From: a virus
Reading direction: 5' to 3' (one strand)
DNA: 27,493 nt
IMG/VR virus record: IMGVR_UViG_3300037247_000962
Span: 1-27,493 of that record
Under the pieces are notes generated by a model. The model saw only the letters and a program-made list of their open reading frames with translations. It searched no databases and was not told the origin of the DNA. This document shows positions 9,454 to 15,553 of the stretch, piece by piece. A program made the translations under genes and the position numbers. Numbering within the stretch: position 1 is the stretch's first letter; each line of letters starts with the position of its first letter.

Positions 9454-9678
9454 TTAGCACGAGTTAGGAGCGTTTTGTCCAGTGGTTTTTACGCGCTCCT
9501 CATCCTCTCTTCTTTTCTTATCGGGTGGTAGTTGGGTGAGGAGACGTTGACAAGTTGGTTCGTCGTTAGATTCAGCGGCCTTCCTGAACAGATAGCTATG
9601 CCAGCGACACAGATGCAAGCCTGTCGCCAAATAATGCACATAGGAACGAAGTTCACAGCCTCTTACTTCACAATTCAT
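9454..9678 (-). CDS. Small Cys/His protein directly before the terminase nuclease half, 74 aa
   Basis: Cys and His residues (MNCEVRGCEL, then LHLCRWH) form a CxxxxC...CxxH zinc-type pattern, followed by a charged C-terminus. It starts in a TGATG overlap with the membrane protein gene. Its frame is the same as that of the terminase nuclease half, from which it is separated by one TAA and three codons. It is the last gene of the block between the two terminase halves. Confidence 0.62.
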   Translation of the reverse strand: MNCEVRGCELRSYVHYLATGLHLCRWHSYLFRKAAESNDEPTCQRLLTQLPPDKKRREDEERVKTTGQNAPNSC

Positions 9679-9884
9679 CAATCCGTCCCAGAGTCAAAGT
9701 GTATTCTGCGCACGACTTGGTACTCAATTGGCTCGGCCGAGGGCTTGATCGGTTCGGGTGGAGGCGGCGTGACCAGCAGCCAAGAAAGGAAGATCAAAAC
9801 CACGAAGTAGACTACAACAACGAGCACCGCTCTACAGAAGTTTCTGGCAGGGCTAGGATGACGCTGTTCCCGCAGTGCCCGCAT
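9678..9884 (-). CDS. Membrane protein, 68 aa
   Basis: One transmembrane helix (AVLVVVVYFVVLIFLSWLLV, residues 19-38) follows a basic N-terminus, and a Pro-rich segment (TPPPPEPIKP) comes directly after the membrane. GGAGG five bases before the ATG at 9884 supports this start even though it overlaps the upstream gene by about 70 bases. Its Pro-rich extramembrane part is spanin-like, but the protein is short and the context is not a lysis module. Confidence 0.62.
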   Translation of the reverse strand: MRALREQRHPSPARNFCRAVLVVVVYFVVLIFLSWLLVTPPPPEPIKPSAEPIEYQVVRRIHFDSGTD

Positions 9885-10114
9885 GAAACCTCCAGCGGCT
9901 CAGGCGGCAGTGGTTGTATCACATAGTCGAAGCTGTGGACAATAGCAGAGTTCAGGAAGCAGGTCGGGCAGAGATGGGGGAACCAGCGGAATGGGCCGGC
10001 CAGTTTGTTGAGGTCGCGGGCAAGCTCGACCCGCATCAGCGCGCCGGCAATCCAGGGGCTTTGGCCGAGCCCGCCATCGTCATCTTCGGGCCGGACAGCG
10101 GTTAAGTGTCTCAC
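9812..10114 (-). CDS. Zinc-ribbon hypothetical protein, 100 aa
   Basis: The start is a GTG that overlaps the upstream stop as GTGA. CPTC and, 39 residues later, CGHC give two CxxC pairs of a possible zinc site, with PFRWFPHL and IQPLPPEPLE segments nearby. The final 70 bases overlap the next gene, which has a strong ribosome binding site of its own. No family is recognised. Confidence 0.58.
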   Translation of the reverse strand: MRHLTAVRPEDDDGGLGQSPWIAGALMRVELARDLNKLAGPFRWFPHLCPTCFLNSAIVHSFDYVIQPLPPEPLEVSCGHCGNSVILALPETSVERCSLL

Positions 10115-10326
10115 CACCAAAGCCAGAACGAAGCTGCTAGGAGCACGACGACGACAACCCAGAAAGCCACGAAGCCGCCTATCCGTGTGCGGTCTATGAT
10201 GGTTTGCCCAAACGAGTCCACTTTGATGCTCTTCTGACAGTCGGGGCAGGTGGCCGTCCCACGGCGCCCGCGTAAATGTGTGGTGTAGAGTCGGGGATGA
10301 ACGCACTCAGTTAGGTTCCCCATCAT
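10111..10326 (-). CDS. Tail-anchored zinc-ribbon membrane protein, 71 aa
   Basis: The N-terminal half has Cys and His residues (ECVHPRLYTTH and ATCPDC) of a probable zinc site. The C-terminal 25 residues are one transmembrane helix (GGFVAFWVVVVVLLAASFWL), giving a tail-anchored layout. Two adjacent ATGs at 10326 and 10323 follow GGGAGG; the first is used here. The combination of zinc ribbon and tail anchor is reminiscent of small host zinc-ribbon membrane proteins, but no family is assigned. Confidence 0.68.
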   Translation of the reverse strand: MMGNLTECVHPRLYTTHLRGRRGTATCPDCQKSIKVDSFGQTIIDRTRIGGFVAFWVVVVVLLAASFWLWW

Positions 10327-10694
10327 CCCTCCCACGGCCAGGGTATCCAGCGGTCCAGTTCTCCTTTGGGATGGGTGAGTTGTCTATAGTGTTGTAGGTG
10401 TTGACGGAGAGGTTCGATGACAGTGCCATCTTGCGTGGCTGTGGTCCAGCAGCCTTCCAGCATATTTGGCAACTTTGGCAACACGGCCCAGAGCCCGGCC
10501 TCCGGTCCAGAGTACCCCCCACACCACTTGCACAGCCAGCGCCGCTCCTTGCGCTTGTCCTCGAAGTCAAGCCAGCCGCCGTGGGGCTTGTAGGTTCCCA
10601 CCGCCTTGCAGTCCGGGCAGCGGAGTCGGTCGCGCAGCCCGATCAGCCGTGAGAAGTCATAGAGTTGGTGGACCGCTTTCTGCCAGAGAGTCAT
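10323..10694 (-). CDS. Zinc-ribbon protein, 123 aa
   Basis: CPDC near residues 26-29 and CKWC near residues 55-58 form a zinc ribbon with a charged loop (GWLDFEDKRKERR) between them. The C-terminal part is unassigned and ends in a Trp/Pro-rich segment. It starts and ends in ATGA-type overlaps with its neighbours. A nucleic-acid-binding role is likely but unspecific. Confidence 0.7.
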   Translation of the reverse strand: MTLWQKAVHQLYDFSRLIGLRDRLRCPDCKAVGTYKPHGGWLDFEDKRKERRWLCKWCGGYSGPEAGLWAVLPKLPNMLEGCWTTATQDGTVIEPLRQHLQHYRQLTHPKGELDRWIPWPWEG

Positions 10695-10933
10695 TTCCCT
10701 TGCCTCCACTTGCGCACCCATGCAGCAGCAGCGCTCTTGGCTTCTTCTGTGGCCGGCACCGCGATCATCTCATACCCGAGCAGGTTGAAAGTAACGGCGT
10801 GGCACATGCCCTCAATCATTCGGCGCCGAAGTTCTAGTGCTCGGTCCAGTTCTCGCTTCTTGAGAATATAGTCAAGCTGGTCCAGCAGGGACGGAATGTT
10901 AGGTGGAAGTAGCTCAAGCCTTTCTCCGTTCAT
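10691..10933 (-). CDS. Hypothetical helical protein, 80 aa
   Basis: A charged helical protein (LLDQLDYILKKRELDRALEL and on) with a basic C-terminus (AAAAWVRKWRQGK). The ATG at 10933 is chosen because GGAGG lies eight bases upstream and the start overlaps the previous stop as ATGA. The stop overlaps the next start in the same way. No family is recognised. Confidence 0.68.
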   Translation of the reverse strand: MNGERLELLPPNIPSLLDQLDYILKKRELDRALELRRRMIEGMCHAVTFNLLGYEMIAVPATEEAKSAAAAWVRKWRQGK

Positions 10934-11106
10934 CTCTTTTTCCTCCGTTCCCATTGACCACTCCAGTAGCGGCAGGGGCAGAAGGCAGTGTGCCAGCACC
11001 CAATCTTTCCCTTCTTCGTCTTGGTGACAGGCGCCTTGCAGTAGCCACACCTGTCGCCTGCGCGTGGCTTCTGTCCTACTGGAACGCTTCTCCAGACGGT
11101 TCTCAT
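10930..11106 (-). CDS. Cys-rich small basic protein, 58 aa
   Basis: The frame begins in an ATGA overlap with the kinase gene. It contains CGYC (residues 20-23), then C37, H39 and CPC (43-45) with a Trp-rich basic tail, which looks like a zinc-binding fold. Only this last part of a longer open frame is a gene, because the upstream part is antisense to the kinase codons in phase and lacks a start signal. Confidence 0.6.
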   Translation of the reverse strand: MRTVWRSVPVGQKPRAGDRCGYCKAPVTKTKKGKIGCWHTAFCPCRYWSGQWERRKKR

Positions 11107-11531
11107 TCCACCACGAAGTACCTGGCGGGCGGTTCGAACTGTGCTGCTTGTCGTTCGATCACGGGAATGATCTCGGTGTCGTTTTCTTCGCGGGCGCGGT
11201 CCAGGCAGATTTCCTCGCTGGTCTTGACCCAACAGTAGCTCGGGTTGAATACTTCCCACGGCTCCCGGCGCTTCCTGGTAGTGAACGTCCCGTCCAGCAC
11301 CACCTTGTTGCCTGAGAGCAGCAGCGCCTCGACCATGATGCGGACCACCACCCAGACGAACGGCTCTGCCTTGGGGATGAACCTCTCCCCGTGGAAGGCT
11401 TCCCTCACATGATCTGGACAGACCACGGTGTAGCCGCTCGGGACGAAGTGCCTGAGCACCGTAGTCGTCTTGCCGGACCTGGGGAGCCCTACCATCACTA
11501 CGAACTGATATTTTGCGTCGTGCATTTTCAT
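11103..11531 (-). CDS. P-loop kinase, polynucleotide-kinase-like (AAA_33)
   Basis: The 142-aa product is a complete small P-loop kinase. The Walker A motif is GLPRSGKTT (residues 15-23). A PDHVREAFHG segment (39-48) sits where this family contacts its substrate. VVLDGT (77-82) is the Walker B-like strand, followed by TRKRREPW. The C-terminal NDTEIIPVIERQAAQFEPP block is characteristic of T4 Pnk-type and related AAA_33 kinases. It probably phosphorylates 5' ends of nucleic acid or another small substrate using ATP, for example in RNA or DNA repair against host cleavage. It is coupled by overlaps on both sides. Confidence 0.82.
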   Translation of the reverse strand: MKMHDAKYQFVVMVGLPRSGKTTTVLRHFVPSGYTVVCPDHVREAFHGERFIPKAEPFVWVVVRIMVEALLLSGNKVVLDGTFTTRKRREPWEVFNPSYCWVKTSEEICLDRAREENDTEIIPVIERQAAQFEPPARYFVVE

Positions 11532-11719
11532 CCCTCCCGAAATCTGTAGCGTTTGGTGCGTGGAGGTTTATCTCCCATCTTGAGCCGACCCAAAGCAGGG
11601 CAGCTACAACGTCTGGTTTCAAGACCGCAGCCGACACAGAACAACTCATTCTGTCTCGTCGGGATGGGCAGAGCTTCCCGTTGGCAGGCTTCGCAAACTC
11701 TGGCAGCGGTCTCAGCCAC
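11528..11719 (-). CDS. Zinc-ribbon protein, 63 aa
   Basis: Cysteines form CEAC (residues 9-12), CVGC (28-31) and a following CSC, a full zinc-ribbon set. The C-terminus is basic (KPPRTKRYRFREG). The start is a GTG inside the end of the previous gene, and the stop overlaps the start of the kinase gene. It belongs to a series of small zinc proteins in this block. Confidence 0.65.
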   Translation of the reverse strand: MAETAARVCEACQREALPIPTRQNELFCVGCGLETRRCSCPALGRLKMGDKPPRTKRYRFREG

Positions 11720-12056
11720 GGCCCACCACCGGCACTAGGATGCCTTGCTCGAGCAGGAACTTGTGGTCAATCTGGTTCTCGGCTATCAGCTTCTCAAGCA
11801 GAGTCCCGTACCACTTGGCCTGCTCCCCGTAGGGCGCACATTCGAGGTTCCTGGCGCCCGCCACCCTTCTCGCTTTCCTCTGTTGGTACTCGGGCGTGTG
11901 GCCGGTGTGCTGTTCTATGTGGATTTCGGCGTGGGCTTGCACGTCCATCGGGAACCCTGCGGCTATGTCCTGCCCACACATGCCGCACTTAATCACCTTG
12001 CCCGCTACCAGTTCGCGGGTCTTGTCCACGTCGAGGATTGCGTAGAGTACGTTCAT
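11712..12056 (-). CDS. Putative zinc-binding protein, 114 aa
   Basis: CGMCGQDI near residues 24-31 followed by HAEIHIEQH near residues 42-50 gives a CxxC...HxxxH pattern of the C2H2 kind. The rest is helical with a basic patch (QQRKARRVAGAR). It starts just after the upstream stop and its end overlaps the next gene by 8 bases. Probable nucleic-acid binding; no family is assigned. Confidence 0.68.
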   Translation of the reverse strand: MNVLYAILDVDKTRELVAGKVIKCGMCGQDIAAGFPMDVQAHAEIHIEQHTGHTPEYQQRKARRVAGARNLECAPYGEQAKWYGTLLEKLIAENQIDHKFLLEQGILVPVVGRG

Positions 12057-12058
12057 CT

Positions 12059-12487
12059 CTAAATGGCGCGGGCCTTCTCTAGCTCTTTAACGCGCATACA
12101 ACCTAGGCATAGGCATGTCGCAAAGGTGTGATAAGGATAACCGTCCTTGTGCCACCACTTCGCTTCATCTAACCGCGCCTCCCGCAGCAACTCTTCCAGG
12201 TCAGCGGCGGCGGGTTGGAGTTTTTCTAAGCGTGGAATCAGCCTCTCAATGACGTTGAGCTTGGCACTCTCGCCGTGTTCTTTTTTCCAAATCTCATCAA
12301 AAAGCCTACGACATTCAGAAACACACGCCGCCAACACTTCCGCCCGCGCTTGCTTCACAAGTTCAGCCGTCTCATCTGGAACAGCACAAATGCTTCCGTC
12401 AGGGAGGAGTTGAATCCTCTGCGGAGCGGGGTCGTTGAGAATTGCCTCAAGCTCCTTGATGGTCGGTTTCTTTCTATCGTCAGCCAT
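12059..12487 (-). CDS. Hypothetical helical protein, 142 aa
   Basis: Residues 8-35 (TIKELEAILNDPAPQRIQLL and on) resemble a short N-terminal segment that I associate with small phage proteins of unknown function. The middle is helical, and the C-terminus carries CLCLGC, a possible metal site. The ATG at 12487 is preferred over one six codons earlier because GGAGGAGAAGGG lies just before it. Confidence 0.7.
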   Translation of the reverse strand: MADDRKKPTIKELEAILNDPAPQRIQLLPDGSICAVPDETAELVKQARAEVLAACVSECRRLFDEIWKKEHGESAKLNVIERLIPRLEKLQPAAADLEELLREARLDEAKWWHKDGYPYHTFATCLCLGCMRVKELEKARAI

Positions 12488-12516
12488 TTCCCTTCTCCTC
12501 CCCACCCTTTAGAAGT

Positions 12517-12545
12517 GGGGGGCGACCTGCTAAGAGCCGCCCCCC
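12517..12545. promoter_or_regulatory. GC-rich hairpin
   Basis: GGGGGGCG (12517-12524) and CGCCCCCC (12538-12545) are perfect 8-base arms around a 13-base loop in the 93-base gap between two genes. A second, overlapping CCCCAC/GTGGGG pairing is possible at about 12500-12520, closer to the ribosome binding site of the next gene. No T-run follows on the minus strand, so attenuation or translation control is as likely as termination. Confidence 0.45.
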
Positions 12546-12580
12546 TTGCTCACGTCTGTTCTAGGGGACGATTAGTTGGT

Positions 12581-12796
12581 TTACGCACCTCCTTCTGTTG
12601 GAGATTCCGGCGCGGGCGGTGCTTCTGCCGGGTCGGTTTTTGCATCCTCCTCTACTTCGGAGGGCTTCATGCCTATGAGCCGGTCGGACTGCCGGCGACG
12701 TGCTTTGCGCCGGTCAGGTGGCCCTCCTGTTTCCATCGGTTCGCCTTGAGCTAGTTGCCGTTCCGCCTCTGTTGGGCTGCGTCCTTGGTCGTTCAC
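12581..12796 (-). CDS. Disordered Pro/Glu-rich protein, 71 aa
   Basis: The product is low-complexity and highly charged, with an RRKARRRQSDR basic patch and an acidic Pro/Ala-rich C-terminus, so it is probably largely disordered. The GTG start at 12796 has a strong AAGGAGG six bases upstream, which decides the start. A gap with a GC-rich hairpin follows. Function is unknown. Confidence 0.65.
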   Translation of the reverse strand: MNDQGRSPTEAERQLAQGEPMETGGPPDRRKARRRQSDRLIGMKPSEVEEDAKTDPAEAPPAPESPTEGGA

Positions 12797-12817
12797 TGTG
12801 TTTCCTCCTTAGATTGA

Positions 12818-12891
12818 GGGGGTAGTCCAGGGATAGACAGAGCTTCCCTCGTCTCCGTCTCGCAATCCGGCCAGGATTCCAGACTACCCCC
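12818..12891. promoter_or_regulatory. Inverted repeat in an intergenic gap
   Basis: GGGGGTAGTC (12818-12827) and GACTACCCCC (12882-12891) form perfect 10-base arms with a 54-base loop, filling the gap between two genes of the terminase-splitting block. The long loop and lack of a T-run argue against a simple terminator. It may be a protein-binding pair, a structured leader, or a scar of rearrangement. Confidence 0.4.
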
Positions 12892-12894
12892 CTT

Positions 12895-13134
12895 TCACCA
12901 CCATCCTTTGGGCTTGTAGATGACCTCCACTCCGATTGGAATCCCGCCGTGGTGCATCCACTGGAGATATTCGTATCTCTGGAACAGGAACACATTCCCA
13001 CGGTAGAAGGCCGCGCCCCAGTGTTGCTCAGGGTTTCGGTTGTTCCAGACCCACATGAAGTCCATTCTCGCTGCACCAGTGACCTCGTTCATCTGTGGAA
13101 ACTGGTCGCTCGGCATTCCGTCAAACAAATCCAT
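12895..13134 (-). CDS. Hypothetical aromatic-rich protein, 79 aa
   Basis: The product is unusually rich in Trp, Tyr and Phe (MDFMWVWNNRNPEQHWGAAF and YEYLQWMHHGGIP), suggesting a compact beta-rich fold. No motif is recognised. It follows the upstream gene directly (TGAATG) and is followed by a 98-base gap. Confidence 0.68.
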   Translation of the reverse strand: MDLFDGMPSDQFPQMNEVTGAARMDFMWVWNNRNPEQHWGAAFYRGNVFLFQRYEYLQWMHHGGIPIGVEVIYKPKGWW

Positions 13135-13350
13135 TCAACGCCCCAGGTATCCTGTCACGGGCAGCGGGATCATCGCACCGCAATCCTGGCAGTAGACACC
13201 ACCAGAAGGCTTGGTGAACCCGCTGGTGTGGGTACACTGAGACCTGTGGTAGTCAACGATAAGCCTCGCAAGACACTTGGACTCTCCATCCGGTGCAGAG
13301 TCACCAGCCAATACCCTCCGGGCTTGAGCACACAGTTCGTTTAGCTCCAT
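13135..13350 (-). CDS. Small protein with zinc-type Cys pairs, 71 aa
   Basis: The C-terminal half contains QCTHTSGF and YCQDCGAMI, a C...CxxC arrangement like a small zinc ribbon. The N-terminal half is helical. It begins one base after the terminase stop with GGAG about ten bases upstream. It is the first gene of the block that separates the terminase halves. No family is assigned. Confidence 0.68.
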   Translation of the reverse strand: MELNELCAQARRVLAGDSAPDGESKCLARLIVDYHRSQCTHTSGFTKPSGGVYCQDCGAMIPLPVTGYLGR

Positions 13351-13351
13351 C

Positions 13352-14146
13352 TCAAAGCTCCGTGTGGTCTCCGAACCACGAGGGCGCCGTCGAGCTCGTC
13401 AGGATGATCTGGTCGGCCACGGGCTTGGCAGCGTTGTAGCTGTCCTCCGCTCCGTCTATGTGCGCGGCCTCGTCCATGATGAAGATGGTCGGGTGGTAGC
13501 TGCGCACCTGATCGGGTCCACCCGCCATGCCCTGGACCAGCGATTGATGCAGCCAAGTGAACTTGTCTGCCGGCATATCGGCAAGGCGCGAGGCTAGGGG
13601 ATACCGGCGCTGCAGCCACTCGTCTTGGCGGCTGTAGAGCGTCTTGACGTAGCCCTCCGAGCCCCGCCCGGTCACAAGCTCGTTCGACTTCTCCTGCTTC
13701 TGGGACTGGAAGATAGCCCGGACGCGCTGGTGGAACTGCGCGGCCCAGGTTGAATAGCCGGCCAAGGCCCAGGAGAGCATCATTTCGCGGCTCTTGGGGA
13801 TCCATAACAGCGGCTCCTTGACCAGCCGGGTGAAGATGATGGGGAAGTAGCGCTTGCGCGGGAATCGCTTGTAGGCGCGCGCCGGGGGATCCTTCTTGCG
13901 CCGCTCCCAGTGCTCGTCAAAGGTGAGGGTGAAGTTCTGTAGCCAGTAGAGGGGACCTGGAATCCAGACCCAATCTTGATCGGGAAGTTCATGGCGCCGA
14001 CCCTCTTCCCAGACTCCGTGTAAAATCCGGGCGATTATACCACGCTCGGCAAACTCGGAGTCAACTTGTTGTTGCTCTCCAGAGGTTAGGAGCGCCCCCT
14101 GTAGAGCGCCCTGATCTTCCGGCGCCTTTCTTTTAGTTTGCGCCAT
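13352..14146 (-). CDS. terL: Terminase large subunit, N-terminal ATPase half
   Basis: The 264 residues cover the packaging ATPase: a Walker A-like KSREMMLSW segment (118-126), in the place of the classical P-loop as in many large terminases; Walker B TIFIMDEAAHID (220-231) with the catalytic Asp-Glu pair; and motif III IILTSSTA (247-254). The protein then stops at DHTEL, where the linker to the nuclease would begin. The nuclease half is a separate gene 3.9 kb downstream (8458-9444). The motor uses ATP hydrolysis to push DNA through the portal into the capsid. The ATG at 14146 follows GGGACAAGG. The stop lies one base before the next ATG, so the gene ends cleanly rather than looking like a decaying fragment. 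Confidence 0.88.
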   Translation of the reverse strand: MAQTKRKAPEDQGALQGALLTSGEQQQVDSEFAERGIIARILHGVWEEGRRHELPDQDWVWIPGPLYWLQNFTLTFDEHWERRKKDPPARAYKRFPRKRYFPIIFTRLVKEPLLWIPKSREMMLSWALAGYSTWAAQFHQRVRAIFQSQKQEKSNELVTGRGSEGYVKTLYSRQDEWLQRRYPLASRLADMPADKFTWLHQSLVQGMAGGPDQVRSYHPTIFIMDEAAHIDGAEDSYNAAKPVADQIILTSSTAPSWFGDHTEL

Positions 14147-14256
14147 GCCCTTGTCCCGACCTGCCTGTAGGCCAACAGGTAGCAGTCAACACAGAGAACC
14201 GTCCCCCTGACCGTTATGTTGCCTTCCTTCTCGCCGCACTTAGAGCAGGTCCTCAT
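14086..14256 (-). CDS. Zinc-ribbon protein, 56 aa
   Basis: The frame starts in an ATGA overlap with the membrane protein gene and ends 61 bases inside the terminase gene. It has a textbook zinc ribbon, CSKCGE at residues 4-9 and CVDC at 22-25, followed by a strongly basic tail (TRAWRKLKERRRKIRALYRG). It probably binds nucleic acid. The zinc motif and translational coupling support it despite its length. Confidence 0.62.
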   Translation of the reverse strand: MRTCSKCGEKEGNITVRGTVLCVDCYLLAYRQVGTRAWRKLKERRRKIRALYRGRS

Positions 14257-14606
14257 TTAAGCATTGTTGCGAGCCAGAAGAACATGCCAAACATGGCAAC
14301 TACCACAAGTAAGTCCCCAATGCTGGCCCGGACTGTACCTATCGGAATTATGTCAGCGAGAAGAGGGAAACGGTGGTGCGGCGCCATCGTTACATGTACT
14401 TTGTCGGAAGCGTGAACCGCGCGCGATACTGGCATCCTCCATCCGTTCGTTCTCAACACGAGCCAGTTGGATAACACTCCAGCAAAGAATATCGCCACCA
14501 GTCCAGCCCATATAAAATCCTCTCGCCATAGTGAGCCCACGATATTTCCCAGACACCACACACTCGCATAGGGCAAGATGCGGCGAGTTATCTGCATTCT
14601 CGTCAT
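14253..14606 (-). CDS. DUF5317-like membrane protein, 117 aa
   Basis: Hydrophobic segments lie near residues 13-25, 32-48 and 95-114. Between them is a NGWRMPV segment, then a His-containing loop, then ADIIPI and a RASIGDLL segment. This order of NGGRMPV, GDxIPL and SIGDLL is what I recognise in DUF5317, an uncharacterised bacterial membrane family. The ATG at 14606 forms an ATGA overlap with the upstream gene. Its presence between TerS-like and TerL genes is odd for a packaging module and suggests later insertion. The function is unknown. Confidence 0.65.
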   Translation of the reverse strand: MTRMQITRRILPYASVWCLGNIVGSLWREDFIWAGLVAIFFAGVLSNWLVLRTNGWRMPVSRAVHASDKVHVTMAPHHRFPLLADIIPIGTVRASIGDLLVVVAMFGMFFWLATMLK

Positions 14607-14959
14607 GGGAGTGGACACTGACAGAACGCTATGTTGCGCTTGTGCTGTGGGCAGATTACGGGAGTTAGTCCAGCATCCATTGGTTCCCACGGCACCGTCT
14701 GTACCCTCGGCTCCGATTCCTTCATCTCCAGTTCGCGGATTGCCTTTGCAACTCCAGATGCGATATGTGAGAGCGAACAAATGTCTGCTCTTGCGGCTTT
14801 GGGATAGGTCGCCATGTAGCGAAGGGCTTCGTTAGCGCACTGGTCCTTCACGGCTTTTCGGTCGGCAGACAGGAGGGCCTCGATTCTTTCGGCCATGCGC
14901 CTGCCAGTGTCTCCCCAACGGCGAATGATCTCTAGTATATCCAGAAGCTCGCGGCTCAC
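14603..14959 (-). CDS. Hypothetical protein with C-terminal Cys/His motif, 118 aa
   Basis: The N-terminal 80 residues are helical (ELLDILEIIRRWGDTGRRMA and a following Ala-rich helix). The C-terminus has CPQHKRNIAFCQC, a compact CxxH...CxC pattern that may bind zinc. It starts in an ATGA overlap with the TerS-like gene and ends in an ATGA overlap with the membrane protein gene. No family is recognised. Confidence 0.7.
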   Translation of the reverse strand: MSRELLDILEIIRRWGDTGRRMAERIEALLSADRKAVKDQCANEALRYMATYPKAARADICSLSHIASGVAKAIRELEMKESEPRVQTVPWEPMDAGLTPVICPQHKRNIAFCQCPLP

Positions 14960-15483
14960 TGTTGTTTCTCCCCGTCCGTCAACTCCTGCGGCCAGTAGCC
15001 AGTGTCCTTCTTAACCTCGACCTCTGCCTCGCTCGGCCAGCGGCGGAACCGCACCGCAAACTCCAGTTCCTCGTTACCCTTCTTCGCGTAGGCCGCGTAG
15101 CCAAACTCTGTATATTCTGCTGGCTGACTCAGAGAAATCTCAGTCTGAGTCCTGGGCATCAGGATTTGCGTCCCCTTGAGCGTCTCAAGGCAGGCTGTGA
15201 GGTCTTTCTTTTTCAGATGGTGCTCTAGCCCCTGAGCCGCCTTGTGGACCAACCTGACCACATCAGAGCGCCCTTCCGCTTGAATGGCTCGAAACTCCTC
15301 CCGGCTCAGGATGCGCTGGACCACGCTCCTTGAAATACCCTCATTCTTGGCGGCTTCCCGCTGGCTCTCTCCAGTAACTATTCGCTGTGCCACGCGAGCG
15401 TTTCTCGCTAGGTTTTTCAGTGAGCTTCCATGCTTTCTGGTGGACCTTCTTTGTCTCGGTTTCTTGGTGCGCTTCTTTCGCAT
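14956..15483 (-). CDS. HTH protein, probable terminase small subunit
   Basis: The 175-aa product has a very basic N-terminus and a helix-turn-helix around residues 31-65 (RIVTGESQREAAKNEGISRS followed by VVQRILSREEF). This resembles the DNA-recognition domain of phage small terminases, which mark the packaging site and hand DNA to the large terminase. The middle (about residues 72-110) is a helical pair that could oligomerise. The genomic position ahead of the terminase ATPase gene supports the call. No strong ribosome binding site is seen before the ATG. A different HTH regulator acting on the adjacent array locus cannot be excluded. Confidence 0.65.
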   Translation of the reverse strand: MRKKRTKKPRQRRSTRKHGSSLKNLARNARVAQRIVTGESQREAAKNEGISRSVVQRILSREEFRAIQAEGRSDVVRLVHKAAQGLEHHLKKKDLTACLETLKGTQILMPRTQTEISLSQPAEYTEFGYAAYAKKGNEELEFAVRFRRWPSEAEVEVKKDTGYWPQELTDGEKQQ

Positions 15484-15490
15484 GGTAGTT

Positions 15491-15523
15491 GCTGTGCTCT
15501 CAGCGTGTTAAGCCTAGCACAGC
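15491..15523. promoter_or_regulatory. Stem-loop between the array and the TerS-like gene
   Basis: Perfect 8-base arms GCTGTGCT (15491-15498) and AGCACAGC (15516-15523) enclose a 17-base loop, directly before the ATG at 15483. It could end or stabilise the array transcript, or act as an operator or translation control for the next gene. No T-run follows on the minus strand, so it is not a classical terminator. The 30 bases between it and the array show nothing else. Confidence 0.4.
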
Positions 15524-15553
15524 CGAGGAAATTGGCCTACTCAAAGAGGACCA

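Noticed and set aside
10930-11649. 239-codon minus-strand frame overlapping the kinase gene
   Set aside because: Only its last 58 codons, after an ATGA overlap with the kinase stop, look like a gene. The upstream part is a frame shadow of the kinase.
9450-13345. 7-bp direct repeat GCTAAAC near both ends of the block splitting the terminase, as a possible target-site duplication
   Set aside because: Seven bases is weak at this scale. Joining the sequences at the repeat does not restore the terminase frame, and no transposase or inverted ends flank the block.
14010-14045. TTGACT and TATAAT on the minus strand inside the terminase ATPase gene
   Set aside because: The spacer is 19 bases and the site lies within coding sequence at the start of the gene, with no downstream start that needs it.
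8458-14146. Split intein or intron explaining the divided terminase
   Set aside because: The ATPase half ends in a normal stop one base before a new gene, and neither half carries intein motifs such as a terminal His-Asn. The 3.9-kb interval is filled with ordinary coupled genes rather than one intron reading frame. An intron core was not searched by structure.
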